Source: an uncultured Pirellulaceae bacterium
Lineage (GTDB): Bacteria > Planctomycetota > Planctomycetia > Pirellulales > Pirellulaceae
NCBI GenBank assembly: GCA_934255105.1
Contig: CAKQNH010000231.1
Location: 1-7,201 of the forward strand
Length of the DNA stretch: 7,201 bases
Reading direction: 5' to 3'
Part shown: positions 1-4,744 of the stretch, in pieces
Numbering within the stretch: the first letter of the stretch is position 1
How the letters are laid out: each line of letters begins with the position of its first letter
Position numbers and translations under genes: made by a program
The notes under the pieces: generated by a model
What the model was told of the DNA's origin: nothing
The model's database searches: none
What the model saw: the letters and a program-made list of their open reading frames with translations, nothing else

Positions 1-253
1 TGCTGTCAGCCTAGCTTGGCTTATGATTAGATTCGTGGGCCATGATAAGCCCACATAAAAATGAGCTTCCGGCCATAATTCCGGCAGAGGGACCAATTTT
101 AGCGTTGGCTTAGATCACTAAGTAGCATGTGCAGAAGCACGCTCGATCTACGCTTGTCTCGCAGCGGCTCCGCTTTTTGCCGCCGACGGTCGGAAGTTTC
201 GAAATAGCCGCTGAGGCCTCAGTCTTCATTGACTAGGTACCTCAGCGGCTTTT
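1..253. other. Left-edge intergenic region without a gene
   Basis: No coding region is supported here. On the plus strand the three frames stop at 12-14, 28-30 and 56-58, so any rightward gene entering from the left must end by position 58. The stretch ends in the strong plus-strand terminator at 206-255. Two weaker structures are present: a 6-bp hairpin (35-40 with 49-54) that has no T-run, and a short AGCG/CGCT stem at 163-174 followed by five T. I see no tRNA and no clear promoter. Confidence 0.6.
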
Positions 254-255
254 TT
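206..255 (+). terminator. Rho-independent terminator, rightward, abutting the 3' end of pyrC'
   Basis: An 11-bp perfect stem pairs AGCCGCTGAGG (206-216) with CCTCAGCGGCT (240-250), and a run of T begins at the last stem base (250-255). The 23-nt loop contains a smaller nested stem, AGTC (221-224) with GACT (231-234). The T-run is on the plus strand, so the terminator serves a rightward gene left of the window. The pyrC' stop codon (254-256) lies inside the T-run. Read leftward, the same hairpin follows the pyrC' stop directly but is followed only by ATTT, so it may also end the pyr transcript less efficiently. Confidence 0.75.
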
Positions 256-1558
256 AGTAGGCTTCAAGCGCAAACTTCAACCGGCCACCGACAAACACCA
301 GCCTCGCGCGCCCCTGCAGTGGCTTGCCCAACAGCGGCGTATTGCTGCTCCGCGAGTGCATCGTGGCACGCTCCACAGTCCACTCGGCCCGAGGATCGAT
401 GACCACCACATCGGCCGCCTGTCCGACAGCCAACGAGCCCCCTGGAATCCCCATGGCAGCCGCTGGTGCGCACGACATCGCCTCGATGGCTCGCTTCCAA
501 CTCAGCTTACCGGGCGTGATCAAGTTGGTGATCACTTGCGCCAGCGCCGTGTCGAGCGTACTCATGCCAAACGGGGCAGCGTCCAACTCCTGCATCTTCT
601 TCTCCAGCGACTTCGGCTGATGGCCGCTCGTCAGCACGTCAATTGTCCCGTCCTCCAACGCCCGTAAACAGGCGTCGATATCCGCTTGGCTGCGCAGGGG
701 TGGATTGACTTTAAAATTGGAGTCGAAAGTCCGCAGTTGATCTTCGCTGTAACACAGATTGCCAATCCGTATTCCGACCGTGACGCGCGTCCCGCGCTTC
801 TTGGCACGTCCGACCAATTCCACACTCCCTGCCGTCGAGATACTGCTCAGGTGCAGAACACCGCCGGTGGTTTCCAGCAGCCGCAGATCGCGAGAGGTAG
901 CCAGATCCTCGGCTTCCGCCGGCATGGGTGCTAGACCCAAAATCAACTGCATCATCCCCTCGTGCATGACACCGCCGCGAGTCAGGCTGGTGACTTCGGG
1001 TCGGTCGATGATGGGCTTGTCAAACATCAGGCAGTACTCAAGCGCTCGCCTGAGCAGTGCTGTGTTGCTCAGTGGCCGAGGGGAATCGCTCAGCGCTACC
1101 GCGCCCGCCTCGACGAGCGCGCCGATCTCCGCCAGCTCCTCACCGGCGCGTCCCTTGCTGACGCAGCCAATCACATAGACGCGGCAGCGATCTGCTTGCA
1201 CTGCCTTCTGCCGCACGAATTCGACCGTGGTGGCGGTATCGATGGGAGGATCGGTATTGGCCGCGCAGGCCAGCGAAGTAAAGCCACCCGCCAGCGCAGC
1301 CATCGTAGCTGTGCCGATCGTCTCGTCCTCTTCGCGCCCCGGCTCGCCCACCTCGGTCGCCAAATCGACTAGACCGGGAGCAACGATGCAGTCCGTGGCG
1401 TCGATGCGTGAACAGCCTTGGGGCAGATCGCCGTCGCTAGGATCGACGGCCGCGATCACGCCGTCGGCGATCAGCAGACGCCCAATCCGGTCGATCCCCT
1501 GCCGTGGATCAACAATGCGGCCTTGTTCAATCAACCAACTCGGTGTCGCCTGCGTCAC
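254..1558 (-). CDS. pyrC': Catalytically dead dihydroorotase-like protein (PyrC'-type partner of PyrB)
   Basis: This 434-residue protein is full length for a class I dihydroorotase and keeps the amidohydrolase scaffold: VAPGLVDL (59-66), NTDPP (101-105), MHEG (198-201), VNPPLR (284-289), APFG (328-330 onward) and the C-terminal AADVVVIDP strand. The catalytic residues are gone. The usual DLHVHLREPG reads DLATEVGEPG (65-74), so both metal histidines and the substrate arginine are lost. The NHAEV-type histidine is R186, the MHIST-type histidine is S239, the TPHH pair reads G266-N267, and the SDHAPH motif reads SGHQPK (311-316), losing the catalytic aspartate. Known precedent: Pseudomonas PyrC' is an inactive dihydroorotase homologue required for assembly of active aspartate carbamoyltransferase. 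Inference: this protein plays the same structural role for the PyrB encoded 136 nt upstream. The start is GTG, with an in-frame TGA at 1573-1571 ruling out a longer form. The reading frame is intact, which argues against a decaying pseudogene. Confidence 0.88.
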   Translation of the reverse strand: MTQATPSWLIEQGRIVDPRQGIDRIGRLLIADGVIAAVDPSDGDLPQGCSRIDATDCIVAPGLVDLATEVGEPGREEDETIGTATMAALAGGFTSLACAANTDPPIDTATTVEFVRQKAVQADRCRVYVIGCVSKGRAGEELAEIGALVEAGAVALSDSPRPLSNTALLRRALEYCLMFDKPIIDRPEVTSLTRGGVMHEGMMQLILGLAPMPAEAEDLATSRDLRLLETTGGVLHLSSISTAGSVELVGRAKKRGTRVTVGIRIGNLCYSEDQLRTFDSNFKVNPPLRSQADIDACLRALEDGTIDVLTSGHQPKSLEKKMQELDAAPFGMSTLDTALAQVITNLITPGKLSWKRAIEAMSCAPAAAMGIPGGSLAVGQAADVVVIDPRAEWTVERATMHSRSSNTPLLGKPLQGRARLVFVGGRLKFALEAY

Positions 1559-1563
1559 TCGAA

Positions 1564-1567
1564 CCTC
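1564..1567 (-). promoter_or_regulatory. Shine-Dalgarno site fixing the GTG start of pyrC'
   Basis: On the minus strand GAGG lies 5 nt before the GTG at 1558-1556. Together with the in-frame stop at 1573-1571 this supports GTG as the true start. The next in-frame methionine is residue 86, which would delete the first strand and the whole metal-motif region. Confidence 0.6.
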
Positions 1568-1602
1568 ACATCAACGGGATTGAAACGGGCACTCTAATAT
1601 GT

Positions 1603-1681
1603 TGCACTGGTAGCCGAAGTCGCCAGACTTTGGACCGTCACTTGATTCTTCCAAAGTCTGGCGACTTCGGCTACGACTGCA
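1603..1681. repeat. Long inverted repeat between pyrB and pyrC'
   Basis: The arms 1610-1634 and 1650-1674 are perfect reverse complements over 25 bp, separated by a 15-nt loop (1635-1649). The left arm begins GTAGCCGAAGTCGCCAGACT. Pairing resumes beyond the perfect core (1608 with 1676, and TGCA at 1603-1606 with 1678-1681), giving arms of about 32 nt with two mismatches. No T-run follows on either strand, so it is not a classical terminator. I believe this motif recurs between genes of Pirellulaceae genomes as a palindromic repeat family, but that is memory and not a search. In the pyrB-pyrC' transcript it would form a very stable hairpin just before pyrC'. Confidence 0.93.
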
Positions 1682-1695
1682 CCTATTTGTGCAGT
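1676..1695 (-). other. Hairpin directly after the pyrB stop codon
   Basis: ACTGCAC (1676-1682) pairs perfectly with GTGCAGT (1689-1695) around a 6-nt loop, so the stem reaches into the pyrB stop codon (1697-1695). There is no T-run. It shares the bases 1678-1681 with the outer stem of the large inverted repeat, so the outer pairing of that repeat and this hairpin exclude each other. A role in transcript processing or mRNA 3'-end protection is possible. A 7-bp stem on its own is close to chance level. Confidence 0.4.
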
Positions 1696-2657
1696 TACTT
1701 AGCTGGGCCGCCAAGCAGCAGCCACAGGGCGGCCATCCGCACCGCGATGCCATTGCTCACCTGCTGCAAAATCACCGAGTGCGGACCATCGGCAACCTCC
1801 GGCGTCACCTCAACCCCGCGATTGATCGGGCCCGGGGCCATGATCAAAATCTCATCCTTGGCCTTCCGCATCCGCTCCGCATTCATGGCGTAGAGCAAAG
1901 CATACTCGCGAACCGACGGAAAAGGTCGCGTGGCCTGGCGCTCGAATTGAATGCGCAGCAGATTGAGCACATCACAGCGTGGCAGGATGGCATCTAGATT
2001 GTAGGCCACCTCGATCCCCAGATCCTCCCATTTCTTGGAGACCAAAGTAGCTGGGCCACATACGATGACATTCGCCCCCAGCTTTTTCAATCCCCAAATG
2101 TTCGAGCGGGCTGTGCGACTGTGAGAAATATCTCCCACCAGAGCCACGGTCAACCCTTCAATCGAACCGCGATGCTGGCGAATCGTCAAGATGTCGAGCA
2201 AGCCTTGGGTCGGATGTTCGTGCGGACCGTCCCCCGCGTTCAGCACCGAGCAGTCTAAGTGCTGGGCGAGCAGATGCGACGCGCCGGGGGTGCCGTGCCG
2301 AGTCACCACAGCATCTACGCCCATCGCCTCGATGGTCTTAGCCGTATCGATAAACGTCTCGCCTTTAGAAACCGAGGATCCCGTCGAGGAGAATTCGATC
2401 GTATCGGCACCCAACCGCTTGGCGGCCAACGAGAAACTATTGCGCGTGCGCGTGCTGTTCTCGAAAAACAAATTGGCCATCGTCTTGCCGCTCAGCAACG
2501 ATAGCTTGCCGTGGCTGCTATACAAATCGCTCAGAGCTTGAGCGGTATCTAGCAGCGTGTTGATGTCGACCTCCGACAGGCTTTCCAAATCCAACAAATG
2601 GCGATGCTGCCAGTGCTCAGGAAAGCTGATGACCGGTTCGGTAACAGTCGCGCTCAT
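1695..2657 (-). CDS. pyrB: Aspartate carbamoyltransferase catalytic chain
   Basis: The enzyme joins carbamoyl phosphate and L-aspartate to N-carbamoyl-L-aspartate, the first committed step of pyrimidine synthesis, in the cytoplasm. At 320 residues it has normal length for the catalytic chain. Visible motifs are the carbamoyl-phosphate loop FFENSTRTR (64-72), the mobile SSVSKGET loop (94-101, with the catalytic lysine K98), R120 in VVTRHG, HPTQ (148-151, with the transition-state histidine), [11 protein letters not shown] (175-185), LRIQFER (234-240, with aspartate-binding R235 and Q237) and the APGPINRG turn (274-281). All active-site positions I can place are kept. The ATG at 2657-2655 has only a weak GAAAG-like ribosome site, common in planctomycetes. 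No PyrI regulatory chain is visible. The neighbour 136 nt downstream is an inactive dihydroorotase homologue, which points to a Pseudomonas-like PyrB/PyrC' complex. Two 19-bp tandem repeats sit just upstream. Confidence 0.97.
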   Translation of the reverse strand: MSATVTEPVISFPEHWQHRHLLDLESLSEVDINTLLDTAQALSDLYSSHGKLSLLSGKTMANLFFENSTRTRNSFSLAAKRLGADTIEFSSTGSSVSKGETFIDTAKTIEAMGVDAVVTRHGTPGASHLLAQHLDCSVLNAGDGPHEHPTQGLLDILTIRQHRGSIEGLTVALVGDISHSRTARSNIWGLKKLGANVIVCGPATLVSKKWEDLGIEVAYNLDAILPRCDVLNLLRIQFERQATRPFPSVREYALLYAMNAERMRKAKDEILIMAPGPINRGVEVTPEVADGPHSVILQQVSNGIAVRMAALWLLLGGPAK

Positions 2658-2669
2658 TCAACACGCTTT

Positions 2670-2707
2670 CTATGCTCGCGGAGGGACTCTAGGCTCGCGG
2701 AGGGACT
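2670..2707 (-). repeat. Two tandem 19-bp units in the pyrB leader
   Basis: Read on the minus strand, AGTCCCTCCGCGAGCCTAG (2707-2689) is followed directly by AGTCCCTCCGCGAGCATAG (2688-2670); the units differ at one base. The second unit ends 12 nt before the pyrB ATG. Exact duplication this close to a start codon could be a regulator binding site, a leader RNA element, or part of a dispersed intergenic repeat family. The sequence alone does not decide. Each unit contains CCTCC, the anti-Shine-Dalgarno core, so it is not itself a ribosome site. Confidence 0.9.
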
Positions 2708-2778
2708 TTGTCGCAGGCGCACCCAATTGTAAGCCACGAACAGCGTTTCTTCGAGAGCACCTCACACCTCACACGTAG

Positions 2779-2798
2779 AACGGGCACTCCTGCCCGTT
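2779..2798. repeat. Short hairpin AACGGGCA/TGCCCGTT
   Basis: AACGGGCA (2779-2786) pairs perfectly with TGCCCGTT (2791-2798) across a 4-nt loop. It lies about 120 nt downstream of the ispH stop. Neither strand has a T-run after it, so it is at best a weak or factor-assisted terminator for ispH, or a member of a dispersed palindrome family. Confidence 0.45.
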
Positions 2799-2919
2799 AC
2801 ATACCCTACAAGTCCTTCCCAGCCGTACCGATGGTTCCACCACTCGCGTAAGTTGTACCCCTCGCTTACGCTCGACCTCTCCCCAAGGGAGAAGTTCCAG
2901 TGCGAGCAGTGTTAAGCTG

Positions 2920-3855
2920 CTACGACTTGGCCAATTTGCGCAGCGGTTTGGGGAGGGGGAAATGGACATCCTCCCTGCGCACCGTCTCTTCGCGAACCGT
3001 AGCACCAAACTTCTCGACCAACCAAGCAATCGTCGACTGGACCACCGACTCGGGCGCACTGGCCCCGGCGGTAACCAAAATCCGATCGTCGGGGCGGAAC
3101 CACTGGACGTTCAAATCCTGCTCGCCGTCGATCAAATAGGCCCGCTTCCCCTGCTCTGCTCCCAGCTCGCGCAGCCGCTGGCTGTTGCTGCTGTTCTGGC
3201 TGCCCAGGACCAGTATCACGTCGGCCTGTTCGCTCAGCAGTCGCACCGCCTCCTGGCGATTTTGAGTCGCATAGCAGATATCTTCCTTGGGTGGCGACTC
3301 GATCCAGGGGAAGCGTTCACGCAAGCGGCCAATGATTCGATTGGCATCATCGACGCTGAGTGTAGTCTGCGTCAAGTAAGCCAGCTTGGTCTCGGGCGTG
3401 AAATCTAACTGGTCGACTTCCTGCTCGTCCTCGACCAAGATGATCGCCTCGGGGGCTTCTCCCATCGTGCCGATCACTTCATCATGCCCTTCGTGGCCGA
3501 TGAGCAGGATTGTGTAACCTCCCTTGGCATACTTGATCGCCTCCAGGTGGACTTTGGTCACCAGCGGACAGGTCGCATCGATGGCAAACAGGCCGAGCTG
3601 CTGAGCGGTGTGGCGGACCTCGGGAGAGACCCCATGCGCGGAGAACAGCACGGTCGATCCAGCGGGGATCTCATGCAGATCATCGACGAACACCGCCCCT
3701 TTGGACTCGAAGGTTTTCACTACATGCTGGTTGTGAACGATCTCATGATAGACGTAGATCGGCGTGCCGAAATGGGCGATAGCCAAATCGAGACTGGTGA
3801 TCGCCATATTGACTCCCGCACAAAAGCCTCTGGGAGCCGCCAAAATTATTTCCAT
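2920..3855 (-). CDS. ispH: 4-hydroxy-3-methylbut-2-enyl diphosphate reductase
   Basis: IspH (LytB) is the iron-sulfur enzyme that reduces HMBPP to IPP and DMAPP, the last step of the MEP isoprenoid pathway. At 311 residues it has the usual length. The three cluster-binding cysteines are present: C12 in PRGFCAGV, C96 in DATCPLV and C194 in EDICYATQNRQ. Substrate-binding residues are also visible: H41 (EIVHN), H74 (SAHGV), H124 and the catalytic E126 (GHEGHDEV), TQTT (162-165), GSQNSSNSQRL (218-228) and GASAPE (264-269). The numbering matches E. coli IspH closely. The ATG at 3855-3853 is preceded by GAGGG with 5-nt spacing. It is co-directional with pyrB but separated from it by 262 nt, and no functional link to pyrimidine synthesis is implied. 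Nothing about it looks abnormal. Confidence 0.97.
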   Translation of the reverse strand: MEIILAAPRGFCAGVNMAITSLDLAIAHFGTPIYVYHEIVHNQHVVKTFESKGAVFVDDLHEIPAGSTVLFSAHGVSPEVRHTAQQLGLFAIDATCPLVTKVHLEAIKYAKGGYTILLIGHEGHDEVIGTMGEAPEAIILVEDEQEVDQLDFTPETKLAYLTQTTLSVDDANRIIGRLRERFPWIESPPKEDICYATQNRQEAVRLLSEQADVILVLGSQNSSNSQRLRELGAEQGKRAYLIDGEQDLNVQWFRPDDRILVTAGASAPESVVQSTIAWLVEKFGATVREETVRREDVHFPLPKPLRKLAKS

Positions 3856-3860
3856 ATCTA

Positions 3861-3865
3861 CCCTC
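3861..3865 (-). promoter_or_regulatory. Shine-Dalgarno site of ispH
   Basis: GAGGG on the minus strand lies 5 nt before the ispH ATG at 3855-3853. It is one of the clearest ribosome sites in the window and supports the start at MEIILAAPRG. Confidence 0.65.
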
Positions 3866-3954
3866 GTGCTGTGAGCCTGTATGATTTAGTACCCGCAAGC
3901 AGCCTGCTGCTGTCTATTACCTATTATGCTGCAATTCAGCTTGAGCACGACCTC

Positions 3955-3993
3955 AAAAAGGGTGGCATTGGCTGCAGTCGCGGAGGCAGCACC
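3955..3993 (-). terminator. Possible weak terminator after the small conserved gene
   Basis: On the minus strand GCTGC (3990-3986) can pair with GCAGC (3975-3971), with an outer GGT (3993-3991)/ACC (3963-3961) extension interrupted by a one-sided bulge, followed by C and five T (3959-3955). It lies about 115 nt past the stop of the 4106-4378 gene and about 100 nt before ispH. The imperfect stem makes this tentative. Confidence 0.25.
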
Positions 3994-4105
3994 TAAACCG
4001 ACCGCTGGCGCTTGGCTCAATTGCTAGGTGATAGACTATGATAACCCGCAAACGGCAGAGTCTAACGCTGCCCCGGCTGCCCATCGAATGACTGGAATGT
4101 GGTTG

Positions 4106-4378
4106 CTACGCCAAGTCTGAGTTGGTGCGGTGGGAGCCGCTGTGCTCGTAGATCCACGAATGGGCCATATCGGCGACCTTCTGCACCAGCGGCAGATCAT
4201 CGCGCCCAAAATAGTGCGACTCCTTCCAATGTTCGCCGTCTTTATAAATCCGTGCGAGCGACACATTGTGACGCACACCATGCTCGGTGGCGTTCTCCCA
4301 AATCGTCGCCTTGATTCGCCCCAAACGAACTTGGTGCGCTGGGGCTCGCTGTGCCGTATTGTCAACGCTACTCATCAT
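4106..4378 (-). CDS. Small conserved protein of unknown function
   Basis: A 90-residue soluble protein; I cannot assign a function. The core runs from LGRIKATIWENATEHG through VSLARIYKDGEHW and HYFGRDDLPLVQKVADMAH to SWIYEH. It reads as alternating beta strands and a C-terminal helix, with no signal peptide, membrane segment or cysteine. I recall similar 70-100 residue proteins with an RIKATIW...NVT.SR.YKDG..W....FGRDDL pattern from planctomycetes and a few other bacteria, annotated as hypothetical. A longer in-frame version begins at 4414 (102 residues). I prefer the ATG at 4378-4376 because GGGAG lies 5 nt before it, and a second ATG follows directly at 4375-4373. It is transcribed divergently from hppA and lies 250 nt upstream of ispH. 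Confidence 0.75.
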   Translation of the reverse strand: MMSSVDNTAQRAPAHQVRLGRIKATIWENATEHGVRHNVSLARIYKDGEHWKESHYFGRDDLPLVQKVADMAHSWIYEHSGSHRTNSDLA

Positions 4379-4383
4379 CTTTG

Positions 4384-4388
4384 CTCCC
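4384..4388 (-). promoter_or_regulatory. Shine-Dalgarno site that sets the start of the small gene
   Basis: GGGAG on the minus strand sits 5 nt before ATG 4378-4376 and 8 nt before the adjacent ATG 4375-4373. It favours one of these over the upstream in-frame ATG at 4414. Confidence 0.55.
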
Positions 4389-4590
4389 GTGGTTGGAAAT
4401 TCAGATCGGTCCACATATATAGACGATCAAAAGGCATGCAGCCTTACGCGCAATCTGGTGAAATTTTTAAAATAGTACGAGCATTGCAAGCAATGGAGCC
4501 TCGTAACACACCGCCAAAGCCCCACAACCCACCACTAAACCACATTTTGAGGAAAAGAAGCATCCGTCCCCTACCACCCTACTTCCCTAC

Positions 4591-4618
4591 TAGCATTGAC
4601 AAATGCTATTCTTAGAAT
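4591..4618 (+). promoter_or_regulatory. Operator-like palindrome with TTGACA, possible hppA promoter region
   Basis: TAGCATTGACAAATGCTA (4591-4608) has perfect 7-bp arms around GACA. It contains TTGACA (4596-4601), an exact -35 hexamer, and TAGAAT follows at 4613-4618. The spacing between the two is only 11 nt, too short for a normal sigma70 promoter. The site is about 130 nt upstream of the hppA start. Stems of this size arise by chance in a window this long, so this is a weak call. Confidence 0.22.
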
Positions 4619-4744
4619 CGGTTCGCGCCTCGGCTCCTTGGCTCGCCCGCAAGCCGTTGCGTCCCTCCGGCGATCTGTCAATTGCGGCAGACGTTGGGTA
4701 CTGCTCCCGTAATTCTCCACCATTGAATTTGGAACACATCCGTC

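Larger units (their letters stand above)
2658..2919. other. Repeat-rich spacer between ispH and pyrB
   Basis: No gene is supported. From pyrB outward it holds the tandem 19-bp units (2670-2707), an 8-bp hairpin (2779-2798), and a stretch around 2855-2893 that reads CCCTCGCTTACGCTCGACC and then a TCTCCC/GGGAGA stem (2878-2883 with 2887-2892). The last element resembles low-complexity intergenic repeats I recall from Pirellulaceae, without being able to search. No convincing intrinsic terminator follows ispH and no clear -35/-10 pair was found for pyrB, so read-through from ispH into pyrB can be neither shown nor excluded. Confidence 0.5.
4379..4744. other. Divergent intergenic region between the small gene and hppA
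   Basis: This 366-nt spacer should hold the promoters of both genes, but I found no convincing -35/-10 pair. It contains an AT-rich odd palindrome ATTTTTAAAAT (4463-4473), the palindrome CATTGC-AA-GCAATG (4482-4495), a G-poor, C/A-rich tract (about 4502-4590) and the palindrome at 4591-4608, which embeds a TTGACA. Short open frames here (for example 4603-4839 plus and 4801-4571 minus) have no recognisable protein character and overlap hppA out of frame, so they are not called. Confidence 0.5.

Noticed and set aside
35..54. Hairpin GTGGGC/GCCCAC near the left edge as a terminator
   Set aside because: The stem is only 6 bp, and neither strand has a T-run after it.
163..250. Terminator/antiterminator switch using AGCGGCT at 163-169
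   Set aside because: No rightward gene follows that such a switch could control; downstream is the antisense strand of pyrC'.
254..1558. Treating the dihydroorotase-like gene as a pseudogene
   Set aside because: The frame is intact over the full family length, it has a proper ribosome site, and the substitutions are confined to the active site while structural motifs are kept.
1504..1893. Plus-strand open frame crossing the pyrB-pyrC' spacer
   Set aside because: It reads through the inverted repeat, is antisense to both pyr genes at its ends, and has no coding character.
1584..2789. Shared 11-mer AACGGGCACTC at 1584-1594 and 2779-2789
   Set aside because: Several 11-base matches are expected by chance in a window this size, and only the second copy forms a hairpin.
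3484..3996. 170-codon plus-strand open frame over the start of ispH
   Set aside because: It is mostly antisense to conserved ispH codons and shows no domain of its own.
4036..4365. 109-codon minus-strand open frame overlapping the small conserved gene
   Set aside because: It overlaps the 4106-4378 gene in another frame, is rich in Arg, Trp and Cys without pattern, and lacks a good ribosome site. The other frame has the recognisable conserved core.
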